Shown: positions 1 through 7,544 of the stretch, one piece after another | How positions within the stretch are numbered: position 1 is the stretch's first letter | How the letters are laid out: each line of letters begins with the position of its first letter | Assembly (NCBI GenBank): GCA_035693165.1 | Contig: DASSGZ010000591.1 | Span: 1 to 12,372 of the forward strand | Source of the DNA: JAICKM01 sp035693165 | GTDB taxonomy: Bacteria; Chloroflexota; Chloroflexia; QHBQ01; JAICKM01 | DNA length: 12,372 nt | Reading direction: 5' to 3' | The notes under the pieces: model-generated | Databases searched by the model: none | The model's input: only the letters and a program-made list of their open reading frames with translations | What the model was told of the DNA's origin: nothing | Translations under genes and position numbers: made by a program

Positions 1-1
1 G

Positions 2-973
2 TTCAGTTTCAGCGACCAGCGCCTCGTCTCGCCTAACCCGGCCCAGTTCGTCGGCACGCGCAACTACGAACGCCTGCTGGGGGTGTCCCTGTTGACCCTG
101 GACCCGGTCGTGGATCCAAAAACCGGACAGCCTCAGCGCGACGCCCAGGGCAATCTCCAGTATCCGCGCTCGCGCGACTTCACCCGCGATACGCAAAAGT
201 ACCCGCAGTACGCCGGCCTGCGCGAGTGGTTCAACGTCGATCTCGGCAACCGCCGCTATGTGGTGCTGGCGGGCGACCCGGCGTTCCTGCACGCGCTGTG
301 GAACAACGTCTTTTTCGCGCTCGTGGTCATCCCGCTGCAGACCGGGCTGGGGCTGCTGCTGGCGTTGCTCGTCAACCAGCGCATGGCCGGGCGCAACTTC
401 TTCCGCACCGCCTATTACAGCCCGGTCGTCACCTCGATGGTTGTTATTTCGATTGTCTGGACCTTCCTCTACGAGAAGAACGTCGGACTGATGAACCAGT
501 TTCTACGCTCGCTCTCGTTTGGGCAACTGGGACCGGTGGACTGGCTGGGCAACCCCAGCATTGCCATGTGGGCGATCATCCTGATGTCCGTGTGGCAAGG
601 GGTGGGATTTCAGATGGTGCTGTTCCTGGCCGGGTTGCAGGGCATCCCCGATTACCTCTATGAGGCCGCCAGCATCGACGGGGCCAACCCCTGGCAGAAG
701 TTCATCCATGTTACCATCCCCGGCCTGCGCAACGTGGTCGTGTTCATCATCGTTACCATCACCATCGCCGCGTTCCAGTTGTTCACCCAGGTGTACGTCA
801 TGACCAACGGCGGCCCGAACGACGCCACCACCACCGTGACCTTCCAAATGGTGCAGAAGGGGTTCCGCGAGCAAGATATCGCCTACGCCTCGGCCATCGC
901 GGTCATCTTCTTCTTGATCATCCTTGTCATCTCGCTGATTCAGCGGCGCGTGCTGCGCACGCAGGAGGGTTAA
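2..973 (+). CDS. Sugar ABC transporter permease, MalF/UgpA type (5' end cut by window)
   Basis: Inner-membrane subunit of a binding-protein-dependent sugar importer. The frame is open from base 2. A GTG at 83 could be read as a start, but the codons before it encode FVGTRNYERLL, the usual FVGxxNY element between the first two core helices, so the gene begins outside the window. Five hydrophobic segments are visible (about 296-384, 416-472, 554-640, 733-799 and 884-940). The EAA loop that docks the ATPase starts at 662 (EAASIDGANPW, then IPG). Between FVGTRNY and the next helix lies a hydrophilic stretch of about 65 residues (about 98-293), sited like the P2 loop of MalF and presumably extracytoplasmic. 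The TAA stop is 3 bp before the next permease, so the two are cotranscribed. The downstream GH32 gene suggests sucrose or fructo-oligosaccharide as substrate; that is inference. Confidence 0.93.
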   Translation, partial: FSFSDQRLVSPNPAQFVGTRNYERLLGVSLLTLDPVVDPKTGQPQRDAQGNLQYPRSRDFTRDTQKYPQYAGLREWFNVDLGNRRYVVLAGDPAFLHALWNNVFFALVVIPLQTGLGLLLALLVNQRMAGRNFFRTAYYSPVVTSMVVISIVWTFLYEKNVGLMNQFLRSLSFGQLGPVDWLGNPSIAMWAIILMSVWQGVGFQMVLFLAGLQGIPDYLYEAASIDGANPWQKFIHVTIPGLRNVVVFIIVTITIAAFQLFTQVYVMTNGGPNDATTTVTFQMVQKGFREQDIAYASAIAVIFFLIILVISLIQRRVLRTQEG

Positions 974-976
974 GCC

Positions 977-1915
977 ATGGCAGCGCAAAGTGTTTCCCCC
1001 ACCACGACTATCGCCCCCGGCACGGAGGCCGCCGGACGTCCGGTGCTGCGCAACAGGCTGACGATGGCCCTGCGCTATGCGATCAATATCGTGCTACTCT
1101 TCATTTTCGTGTTCCCGATCGTGTTCATGATCATGTCGTCGTTCAAATCAAAAGACGCGATCTTTGCGGATATGCGCTCGTTCCGTGCGTTCCTGCCCGT
1201 GGGTGATCTCTCGTGGGACAATTACACCGCGGTCTTCACCCAGAGCAAGTTCCTGGTCTTCCTGGCCAACTCGATCGGCATCTCGATCGTCACCATCGCG
1301 CTGGGCTTGTTGGTCAACAGCCTGGCCGCTTATGCCTTGTCGCGGTTACAATGGCGCGGGCAACGGCTGGTGCTGACGCTTATCATCGCCACGCTGATCA
1401 TTCCCGGCGAGGTCATTATGATCCCGCTCCTGCTGCTGGTCAGCCGCTTACCGAATCTCTCCTTCGACCAGGGTATGGCGATCACGCAGGGATGGCTAAA
1501 CACCTACCAGGTGTTGATCATCCCCTTCATCACCAGCGCCTACGCGATCTTCCTTTTCTACCAGTTCTTCCAGGACATCCCGCGGGAGCTGGACGAAGCG
1601 GCGCTGGTGGACGGGGCCAATCGCTGGCAGATCTATCGCCACGTGATCCTGCCTAACTCGCAGCCGGTGTTCGCCACGGTGGCGATCCTGACCTTCCAGG
1701 GCAGTTGGAACATGTTCCTCTGGCCGATTATGACGATCCAGAGCGAGAACCTGCGCCCGGTGATGGTCGGCATGCAGTACTTCTTCCAGCAGAACACCCA
1801 ATGGGGTGCAGTGATGGCCTACGCCACCCTAGTCACGCTGCCGGTGCTGCTGCTCTTCCTGGCGTTTCAGGGCGCCTTTGTCAAGAGCATCGCCACCACG
1901 GGGCTCAAGGGCTAA
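977..1915 (+). CDS. Sugar ABC transporter permease, MalG/UgpE type
   Basis: Second inner-membrane subunit (312 aa) that would pair with the preceding permease. The ATG at 977 follows a strong Shine-Dalgarno (aggaggg, 962-968) lying within the end of the upstream gene. Six helices are evident at about residues 33-56, 92-120, 131-155, 177-198, 231-253 and 277-300. The N-terminal ~30 residues are a cytoplasmic tail. The EAA motif is at residues 207-226 (EAALVDGANRW, then ILP), the contact site for the ATPase. Length and layout are normal for the family. No ATPase gene is seen nearby; such importers often share a housekeeping MsmX/MalK-type ATPase encoded elsewhere. The exact sugar cannot be read from the permease itself. 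Confidence 0.95.
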   Translation: MAAQSVSPTTTIAPGTEAAGRPVLRNRLTMALRYAINIVLLFIFVFPIVFMIMSSFKSKDAIFADMRSFRAFLPVGDLSWDNYTAVFTQSKFLVFLANSIGISIVTIALGLLVNSLAAYALSRLQWRGQRLVLTLIIATLIIPGEVIMIPLLLLVSRLPNLSFDQGMAITQGWLNTYQVLIIPFITSAYAIFLFYQFFQDIPRELDEAALVDGANRWQIYRHVILPNSQPVFATVAILTFQGSWNMFLWPIMTIQSENLRPVMVGMQYFFQQNTQWGAVMAYATLVTLPVLLLFLAFQGAFVKSIATTGLKG

Positions 1916-1931
1916 TCATGCGGCGCGCGGG

Positions 1932-1955
1932 GCGTGGGTCGGCAGCGACCCACGC
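1932..1955 (+). other. Intercistronic hairpin between permease and GH32 genes
   Basis: A perfect 10-bp inverted repeat (gcgtgggtcg, 1932-1941; cgacccacgc, 1946-1955) with a GCAG tetraloop. In RNA it can be extended by five more pairs (1927-1931 with 1956-1960) if G-U pairs are allowed. It lies 16 bp after the permease stop and 35 bp before the GH32 start. There is no T-run after it, so it is not a classic terminator. An mRNA-stabilising or attenuating hairpin that sets different permease and hydrolase levels is a reasonable guess. Confidence 0.55.
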
Positions 1956-1990
1956 TCTGCTTGTGGTGATAGATCAGAAAGAAGAATCTC

Positions 1991-3469
1991 ATGCAACCCG
2001 ACAATGCCACCAACTTCATCCCGACGGTAGCCGACCACGCCTCCGCGGCGCAGGCCAGGCCGGACGGCGATCCCCACCGCCCGCGCTTTCACTTTCTACC
2101 GCCAGCCAACTGGATGAACGACCCGAATGGGCTGATCCAGTGGCAGGGCACCTATCATATGTTTTACCAATACAATCCGAATGGCCCGTTCTGGGGCACG
2201 ATCGAATGGGGCCACGCAATCAGCACGGACCTGATACATTGGACCCACCTGCCCATAGCGTTGGCACCCACCCCGGCCTCCTATGACTCGGATGGTTGCT
2301 TTTCCGGCTGCGTCGTGGACCATGATGGCGTGCCGACCATCATCTACACCGGGGTCCAGCGCGAGGAGCAACTCCCGTGTGTGGCGACAGGCGATGCCGA
2401 GTTGCGTACCTGGCAGAAATACTCGGGCAACCCGATCATCGCCGCGCCGCCGGAAGATCTGGATCTTGTCGCCTTCCGCGATCATACTGTGTGGAAGGAA
2501 GGCGATACCTGGTATCAAGGGATCGGATCGGGTATCCTCCATATAGGCGGGACGGTTTTACTTTATCGATCCTCGGACCTGCGCCACTGGGAGTACTTGC
2601 ATCCCCTCTACGTGGGCGACCAGAGCCAACTCCAGCCCGTCTGGACTGGCTCGATGTGGGAATGCCCGGATTTCTTCCCCCTCGGCGACCGGCATGTCCT
2701 GGTCGTCTCAGTCTGGAACAATCATCGCACCCTGTACCCGGTCTATTTCGTCGGCACCTACGCCGACCACCGCTTTACGCCCGAGGCGGGGCAGCGGATC
2801 GACTTCGGCGACAGCTTCTACGCACCGCAGACGTTACGCGACACGGCGGGCCGACGGATCATGTGGGGCTGGCTACGCGAAGAGCGGGATGTCGAGGCGC
2901 AGTTGGCGGCGGGCTGGTCGGGGGTGATGTCGCTGCCGCGCATCCTCGCCCTGCGGCCCGACGGCACGCTCGACATCCGCCCGGCGCCAGAACTGGCGCG
3001 GCTGCGAGGCCGGCGCTATCATTTGCAGGATCGTGATCTCGCGCCGGAGTCGCCCGTCGATCTGCCGGAGGCGCGCGGCGACTGCCTGGAGATCGTCGCC
3101 GAGTTCGCGGTGGGCGACGCGACGCAGGTGGGGTTGCTGCTGCGGCGCGCGCCCCAGCAAGAGGAAGAAACCCGCGTTTACTATGACAGCCCAGGCCGGC
3201 AGGTCGTGGTGGACGGCCGCCGGGCAAGTTTGAGTACCGCGGCGCATAGCGGCGAGGCGCGCGGACCGCTGGCCGTGGCCCAGGGCGAAACGGTGCGGCT
3301 CCATATTTTCCTGGACTGCTCGGTGGTGGAGGTGTTCGCCAACGAGCAGACCTGCATCACCGAGCGGATCTACCCCACGCACCCCGACAGCCTGGGTATC
3401 GCGCTGTTCGCGCGCGGTGGCCCCGCCCGCCTGACCACGCTGGATGTGTGGGACATGGCGGCGATCTAG
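1991..3469 (+). CDS. GH32 beta-fructosidase (sucrose/fructo-oligosaccharide hydrolase)
   Basis: A 492-aa glycoside hydrolase of family 32 that hydrolyses terminal beta-fructosyl bonds in sucrose, levan- or inulin-type oligosaccharides (retaining mechanism). The N-terminal five-bladed propeller holds WMNDPNG (residues 41-47; Asp44 the nucleophile), FRDH (162-165; Asp164 the transition-state stabiliser) and ECPDF (224-228; Glu224 the acid/base). All three catalytic carboxylates are therefore present. The usual RDP motif reads RDH. A C-terminal beta-sandwich module (about 340-492) carries the typical VEVFANE segment. No signal peptide is seen, so it should act in the cytoplasm on imported sugar, which fits the two permeases just upstream. 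The ATG at 1991 has only a weak purine-rich site (aaagaag, 1978-1984). Sucrose versus sucrose-6-phosphate or oligofructan specificity cannot be decided; the ABC importer argues for unphosphorylated substrate. Confidence 0.95.
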   Translation: MQPDNATNFIPTVADHASAAQARPDGDPHRPRFHFLPPANWMNDPNGLIQWQGTYHMFYQYNPNGPFWGTIEWGHAISTDLIHWTHLPIALAPTPASYDSDGCFSGCVVDHDGVPTIIYTGVQREEQLPCVATGDAELRTWQKYSGNPIIAAPPEDLDLVAFRDHTVWKEGDTWYQGIGSGILHIGGTVLLYRSSDLRHWEYLHPLYVGDQSQLQPVWTGSMWECPDFFPLGDRHVLVVSVWNNHRTLYPVYFVGTYADHRFTPEAGQRIDFGDSFYAPQTLRDTAGRRIMWGWLREERDVEAQLAAGWSGVMSLPRILALRPDGTLDIRPAPELARLRGRRYHLQDRDLAPESPVDLPEARGDCLEIVAEFAVGDATQVGLLLRRAPQQEEETRVYYDSPGRQVVVDGRRASLSTAAHSGEARGPLAVAQGETVRLHIFLDCSVVEVFANEQTCITERIYPTHPDSLGIALFARGGPARLTTLDVWDMAAI

Positions 3470-3520
3470 CAGGCGATACCGGCGATCATGCTGCCTGGCG
3501 CGTCCCGCTACCGCCGTCCC

Positions 3521-3578
3521 TCTGCGCGCCGCGCAGAATGGCAGGGCCGCTGCGGGCTGGCGGGCCGGCCCAGCCCGC
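3521..3578 (+). terminator. Tandem hairpins after the GH32 gene, possible terminator
   Basis: Two adjacent perfect inverted repeats. One is tctgcgc/gcgcaga (3521-3527 and 3531-3537, loop of 3). The other is gcgggctgg/ccagcccgc (3552-3560 and 3570-3578, loop of 9). They begin about 50 bp past the GH32 stop, where the operon should end. Neither is followed by a T-tract, so intrinsic termination is doubtful. They may instead protect the 3' end of the mRNA or assist factor-dependent termination. Confidence 0.35.
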
Positions 3579-3681
3579 CGGCGCGGGCGCGACGATCACT
3601 CACCGTGGGCTTTCTGCGCGCCCGCGGCGCTTTGCTGCGCCCGGTTCACCGCGGATGATCGAATATCGGCCCTGCGATGCA

Positions 3682-3710
3682 TTGCTTTTGTGGCCCGCCC
3701 GGTGTATGAT
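3682..3710 (+). promoter_or_regulatory. Candidate sigma70-type promoter for the secreted protein gene
   Basis: TTGCTT (3682-3687) and TATGAT (3705-3710) are separated by exactly 17 bp, in the only AT-richer patch of this interval. The overlapping GATAAT (3708-3713) is an alternative -10. The -35 matches consensus only in TTG. Transcription would start near 3717, giving a leader of about 245 nt before the ATG at 3963. Confidence 0.4.
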
Positions 3711-3962
3711 AATACGCAAACCCGGCCTTTCTTTCCGCCTGCGTTCTGCTCGAACGATCGGCGCGACCTGGCCCGACCGGGGGTGGGGCAATTATGGGAG
3801 CAAGCGTGCGCGGGGCGCCCCGCCCGCGCGCACTCATCTCCAGCAGCGGCGCGGCCACCGGCACCCGCGGGGCAGTACACCGTGGGGCTACCCTACCGTG
3901 CGGGACTGGCCCGCGCGCAGCCGGCGGCCGATCGGTTTTTAGCGGACGGAGGAGACACAGCG

Positions 3963-4511
3963 ATGAAAAAGCTTGGGTTACTACTGTTGCTCGCGGCGTG
4001 GGTCCTGGCGATGGTTCCCGGCGGCGCCGCGGTGGCGGCCGATGACAGCGTGACTGTGACGATGAATGCGCAAAACGGATCGGGCGAAGACGGCTCCGCC
4101 ACCATCACGGCGGCCGGCGCGAACGCCGTCACGGTCGTGGTCAAACTCTCAAACGGCACCGCGACCGCGCAACCGGCGCACATCCACACCGGCAGTTGCG
4201 CCAACCTCGACCCCACGCCCAAGTACCCGCTGACCAACGTGGTGAACGGCGACTCGACCACCACGGTCAACGTGGCGCTGTCCGACCTGACCACCGGCGG
4301 CTTCGCCATTAACGTGCACAAGTCGGCGGCCGAGGTCAGCACCTACGTGTCCTGCGGCAACATCCCGGTGATGGCCGCGGGCGGCGCGACCGGCGGCACG
4401 CCCCTGCCCAAGAGCGGCGCCGGCGACCTGCCGCTGCTGCTGGCCGGGCTGGCGCTGCTGGCCCTCACGCTGATGGGCGCGGGCCTGCGCCTGGCGGGGC
4501 GGCGCGCCTAG
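3963..4511 (+). CDS. Secreted CHRD/SOD-like domain protein with LPKSG-type C-terminal anchor
   Basis: A 182-aa exported protein. The ATG at 3963 is preceded at 8 nt by ggaggag (3948-3954) and starts a clear signal peptide (MKK, a Leu-rich core, likely cleavage after AVAA near residue 26). The frame stays open upstream, but that part is non-protein-like. The mature part is a small beta-rich domain of about 110 residues with HIHTGSC (73-79) and INVHKS (116-121), followed by YVSCGN. These His/Cys pairs resemble CHRD and Cu/Zn-SOD-like secreted domains. Cys79 and Cys131 could form a disulfide, and His73, His75 and His119 could bind metal (inference). After a short Gly-rich spacer come LPKSG (148-152), a hydrophobic helix (156-175) and a basic tail (RLAGRRA), the layout of a sortase-type sorting signal. 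The biochemical role is unknown. It appears monocistronic, with its own terminator. Confidence 0.85.
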   Translation: MKKLGLLLLLAAWVLAMVPGGAAVAADDSVTVTMNAQNGSGEDGSATITAAGANAVTVVVKLSNGTATAQPAHIHTGSCANLDPTPKYPLTNVVNGDSTTTVNVALSDLTTGGFAINVHKSAAEVSTYVSCGNIPVMAAGGATGGTPLPKSGAGDLPLLLAGLALLALTLMGAGLRLAGRRA

Positions 4512-4541
4512 CGCGGCACCCGGCCCGGTTTCCCGGCAACG

Positions 4542-4582
4542 ACCGGGGCTGCCACGGTCCAGTGGCAGCCCCGGTTTGTTTT
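4542..4582 (+). terminator. Intrinsic terminator of the secreted protein gene
   Basis: A perfect 14-bp GC-rich stem (4542-4555 with 4562-4575) and a 6-nt loop (ggtcca) are followed directly by a T-rich tail (tttgtttt, 4575-4582). It lies 30 bp after the stop at 4511. Read on the other strand it has no U-tract, so it acts mainly on + strand transcription. It also separates the convergent phosphotransferase operon that ends at 4604. Confidence 0.92.
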
Positions 4583-4603
4583 GCCTGCGGCGGCGCCCGC
4601 CGG

Positions 4604-5998
4604 TCAGGGCATCGCCACGGCGAGGATCGATTCGGCGCGGCGGATCAGATCGGTGGTGCGCCCGGCCCAATCGCCGCGGAACAGGGGCACGCGGTGGACG
4701 GTCATTTTCACCAGCACCAGCGTCTCGTAGAGCCGGGCGCGCTGCAGGTCGCCCGCGGCCAGGGTGGCCGCGTAGCCGCCCAGGAAATGGGCCTGCGCCT
4801 GTTCCACGCCGGGCGCCGCGTAGGCCGCGTACCACCATTGCAGGTCGGCCAGGAACTTGCCCACGTCGAGCGCCGGCTCGGCCCGCCCGCAGGTGTCGAA
4901 GTCGATAAGCGTGAGGCCGTCCGCCGTGACCCACAGGTGGTCGGCCTTGAAATCGCCGTGCACGAAGGTCGTGGGCTGCGGGTCCAGGCGGGCGTGCACC
5001 TCCTGGGCGCGGTCGAGCATGGCCTGGATGCTCGCCCCCACATCGGGCAAGAGGGCCGCCACATGCTCGGCGGCGCGAGCGATGGCGCGGATCTCCTTAG
5101 CAAAATCGTGCGCCTCCAGCCCGGCGAGGGCCGGGACCGGCGCGGCGTGCAGCGCACGCAGGGCGGCCCCGGCGTTGTGCAGATACATGGCCGCGCGCGC
5201 GTCGGGGTGCTGGAGTTGCGCGGAGAGCGGCGTGCCCACTACGCGCGGATAGAGCACCACGGCGTCGGCAGGGATATAGGCCTTGGGCCGCAGGCCGCGC
5301 ACGCCCCGGCGCGCGGCGTCAAGCTGGTCGGCTACCCAGCCGGCTACGCGCACGGCGTCGGCCCCGGCCTGGCCCTCGTACAGCTTGGCGAACAGGGTGC
5401 CCGCCGGGTCGATCTGCCCGTCGTCCCCGGCGGGATCGTAGCGCAGCACATGGCGCTGGCCGGGCCGGTAGCGGATGGGCGTGATGACGTAGCGGGCGGG
5501 CAGCGGCGGGGCCGCGCCGTTCTCCTGGGCATACACCGCGGCGATCATCGCCTGCACGTGCCGCGGGTCGGACAGGCGCACCAGTTGCGGGAAGTCGGTG
5601 TCGAGCGGCGACACCTGGACGCGCAGGCCCGAGCGGGGATCGACGGCGACGAGTTGCTGGAAGGGCGCCGCCGTGCCGCGCTCCACGGCCTCGGCCTGCA
5701 TCTCCAGCAGTTCCGGCGACGGCGGCCCCAGGTCCTTGCTGCCCGGCGGGGTCCAGGTGACGGCGATGGGGCGGGTGTCGGGCGCGGCGCCGGGGGCGCG
5801 CAGATCCACGTTATAATAGCCGGTCAGCTTGCGGCCCGGTTTGAACTTGGCCCGGTCGAGCCGGCAGACGCCCAGTTGCCCCGGCGGCAGCAGGGCGGCC
5901 AGTTGCCCGCGCAACACCTTGCGCATGGCCGGCCCGCAGAGCGCCCACTGCACGCCCTCCAGCCCGGCGGCCCCCGATAACACATCCGCGATATTCAT
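4604..5998 (-). CDS. APH-like phosphotransferase with intact HGD motif (last gene of cluster)
   Basis: A 464-aa protein of the aminoglycoside phosphotransferase/choline kinase-like superfamily (ATP-dependent transfer of phosphate to a small molecule). The catalytic loop is HGDFKADHL (347-355, Asp349 the presumed base). The metal-binding motif is LIDFD (364-368). LFAKLY (202-207) offers Lys205 as the N-lobe ATP lysine. The usual Asn of HGDxxxxN is His354. The N-terminal half has two similar strand elements, FKPGRKLTGYY (52-62) and YRPGQRHVLRY (177-187), shared with the other three family members here. No signal peptide or membrane helix is seen, so it is cytoplasmic. The ATG at 5998 follows a G-rich site (ggggga then gg, 6003-6010). 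The gene starts 27 bp after the preceding one, consistent with one transcript. The substrate is unknown; a sugar, lipid head group or antibiotic are all possible. Confidence 0.85.
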   Translation of the reverse strand: MNIADVLSGAAGLEGVQWALCGPAMRKVLRGQLAALLPPGQLGVCRLDRAKFKPGRKLTGYYNVDLRAPGAAPDTRPIAVTWTPPGSKDLGPPSPELLEMQAEAVERGTAAPFQQLVAVDPRSGLRVQVSPLDTDFPQLVRLSDPRHVQAMIAAVYAQENGAAPPLPARYVITPIRYRPGQRHVLRYDPAGDDGQIDPAGTLFAKLYEGQAGADAVRVAGWVADQLDAARRGVRGLRPKAYIPADAVVLYPRVVGTPLSAQLQHPDARAAMYLHNAGAALRALHAAPVPALAGLEAHDFAKEIRAIARAAEHVAALLPDVGASIQAMLDRAQEVHARLDPQPTTFVHGDFKADHLWVTADGLTLIDFDTCGRAEPALDVGKFLADLQWWYAAYAAPGVEQAQAHFLGGYAATLAAGDLQRARLYETLVLVKMTVHRVPLFRGDWAGRTTDLIRRAESILAVAMP

Positions 5999-6025
5999 AC
6001 TGCCTCCCCCGCCCCGCCGGGCGCC

Positions 6026-7501
6026 TTAGACCAGCCCGGACGCGCGCAGCCGGCGCTCCAGCAGAAACATGATATTCTTCAAGCGCGCGGGCTTGACTTT
6101 GGTCCAGTAGTCGAGCACCTGGGTGAACAGGTCGAGCGCCTCCCAGAGCGCCAGGCGCGACCGGGAAATGGGCGCCAGGGCGGCATACTCGGCCAGAAAG
6201 ACCTCGGTCAGCTCCTCCAGTTGGGCCAGGTAGTCCAGGTTGCCCGCGACATCCACGGGTTCGTCGTCCTCGTCCACCGCCCCGGTGTTGAGGCCCACCG
6301 AGATGATATTCGAGAGGAACAGCGCCAGGTCGCGCGCGGGTTCGGACCGGCAGAAACTGTCGAAGTCGATGAACCCGACCCGCCCGTTGTGCAGCAGCAC
6401 CTGGGCCGGGCGGAAGCTGCCGTGGGCCGGCCCCTCGGCGTCGGCAGGATAGGTCGCGGCCAGCGCGGTCAGGCGGTCGAGCAGCGGGGTCGCGGCGCCG
6501 GGCAGGTCGGGCACGACGCCCGCCAGTTCGGCGATCATCTCGCGCGCGTCGTCCAGCGCGTCGGCGTAGTCGCGTACCTTGCCCGCCTGCACGCCCGATT
6601 GGTGCAGCGCGGCCAGCCCGGCGGCGGTCCGGCGCAGGTAGGCGTGGAGCTCGGCCCGCACCTCCGGGGCGCCGCTGCGCAGGGCCGCGCGGATCAGGTC
6701 TTTGAGCGTGCGGTCGCCGGGGATCGGCCCCTGGATCAGCAGGCCCAGGTCGGGCACAAAGGCCAGCGGCTCGGCTAGCGTGACCGCGTCGCCCTTCCCC
6801 AGCGGCGAGTTCCAGAGGGCGCGCATCCCGTCGTAGGCCGTCTGCCCCTTCTTGCCCTGGTAGGTCTTGGCGACCACGAAGGCGGGCCAATCGTGGCCCG
6901 TGGCCGGCGCGGACGGATAGCTGAGGCGGTACAGGATGGTGCAGCGGCTGCCCGGCTTGTAGCGCATGACCTGGGGCGTGCACGATTCTATCGTTATGTC
7001 AACAAAGCGGGGCGACCCGGCACGAATGGCTCCCTGCAGCAGCGCCCGCGCCTGGCCGGGATCGACCAGTTGCGGCAGGATGGGCAGATCGACATCGGGC
7101 GGCTGCGTGCGCAGCGCCAGGCGCAGATCGGGCAGGTAAGCGGCCCACTCCGTGCTGCCGAAGGGCGCCGGCGCCGCGGCGGGGGGCGGTTGCTCCGCAC
7201 CGGGCGGGCGCAGGGTGCCGCTGAGCCGGATCTCGCGATCCGCTTCCGCGCCGGGGCCGGCCACCGTGAGCTCATAGAGCGCGTTCCAGCGGTCGTCTTT
7301 CAAGCGGATGCGATCCACCCGGCAGGCGCGCAGGACCAGTGCGCCCACCGCGAACTCCGGGACCTCGCTCGTCAGGGCCACCGCCATGAGGGTCGGGTCG
7401 GCAATCGCGCTCAGCCACTCCGGCAAGACCGCCAGCAACATCAGCCCCGCCCATATGGCTAGTGCCTCCAGCCGATCCGGCTCCTCCACAATTGTAGCCA
7501 T
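6026..7501 (-). CDS. APH-like phosphotransferase homologue with HGS in place of HGD (probable pseudokinase)
   Basis: A 491-aa protein, collinear with the 7743-9245 product almost residue for residue: the lysine (212) and the catalytic-loop His (360) fall at the same number in both. Features are RYKPGSRCTILYRL (180-193), VVAKTY (209-214), HGSFRPAQVLL (360-370) and FIDFD (377-381). The base Asp of HGD is Ser362 (codon 6416-6418), while Lys212 and Asp379/Asp381 remain. ATP binding may therefore persist without normal catalysis. Gln367 occupies the usual Asn site. The C-terminus has the shared WTKVKPAR helix (466-473). The start was chosen at 7501: it has AAGGAG (7511-7516) 9 nt upstream, and MATIVEEP matches MSTVEEP of the paralogue. 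A longer frame to 7612 only translates the cgcagag repeat. It lies 27 bp before the last gene. Function is unknown: a regulatory pseudokinase or an atypical kinase. Confidence 0.82.
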   Translation of the reverse strand: MATIVEEPDRLEALAIWAGLMLLAVLPEWLSAIADPTLMAVALTSEVPEFAVGALVLRACRVDRIRLKDDRWNALYELTVAGPGAEADREIRLSGTLRPPGAEQPPPAAAPAPFGSTEWAAYLPDLRLALRTQPPDVDLPILPQLVDPGQARALLQGAIRAGSPRFVDITIESCTPQVMRYKPGSRCTILYRLSYPSAPATGHDWPAFVVAKTYQGKKGQTAYDGMRALWNSPLGKGDAVTLAEPLAFVPDLGLLIQGPIPGDRTLKDLIRAALRSGAPEVRAELHAYLRRTAAGLAALHQSGVQAGKVRDYADALDDAREMIAELAGVVPDLPGAATPLLDRLTALAATYPADAEGPAHGSFRPAQVLLHNGRVGFIDFDSFCRSEPARDLALFLSNIISVGLNTGAVDEDDEPVDVAGNLDYLAQLEELTEVFLAEYAALAPISRSRLALWEALDLFTQVLDYWTKVKPARLKNIMFLLERRLRASGLV

Positions 7502-7544
7502 GGTCGCCCGCTCCTTATACAGTGCCTGATATGCGCTCAAACTC

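Larger units (their letters stand above)
3470..3962 (+). other. Gene-free interval with hairpins, a candidate promoter and a long leader
   Basis: Open frames here are arginine/proline-rich readings of GC-rich DNA with no recognisable protein. The first part, after the GH32 stop, holds two tandem hairpins (3521-3578). The middle is locally AT-richer and holds a promoter-like pair (3682-3710). The rest would be a GC-rich 5' leader of roughly 240 nt. It includes a 7-bp stem (3806-3812 with 3827-3833) around the palindrome ggggcgcccc. It ends in a strong ribosome binding site (ggaggag, 3948-3954). No known riboswitch or RNA family was recognised. Confidence 0.6.

Noticed and set aside
83..85. GTG at 83 as the start of the first permease
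   Set aside because: In-frame codons before it encode the conserved FVGxxNY element, so the protein begins earlier, outside the window.
3444..3962. Upstream extension of the secreted protein frame, and the 3448-3942 frame
   Set aside because: It overlaps the GH32 end and is Arg/Pro/Ala-rich. The signal peptide and strong ribosome site at 3963 mark the true start.
4562..5980. 472-codon open frame on the + strand opposite the last kinase gene
   Set aside because: It is antisense to a protein with clear HGD/DFD motifs and is rich in Gly, Arg, His and Gln with no family signature. This is the expected effect of high GC on the opposite strand.
5811..6983. 390-codon frame on the - strand across two kinase genes
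   Set aside because: It is out of frame with both genes, Arg/Gly/Pro-rich, and spans their junction. It is a frame shadow.
7505..7530. Possible -10 (tataag on the - strand) for the HGS paralogue
   Set aside because: It overlaps the ribosome binding site of the same gene and has no -35 at a normal distance.
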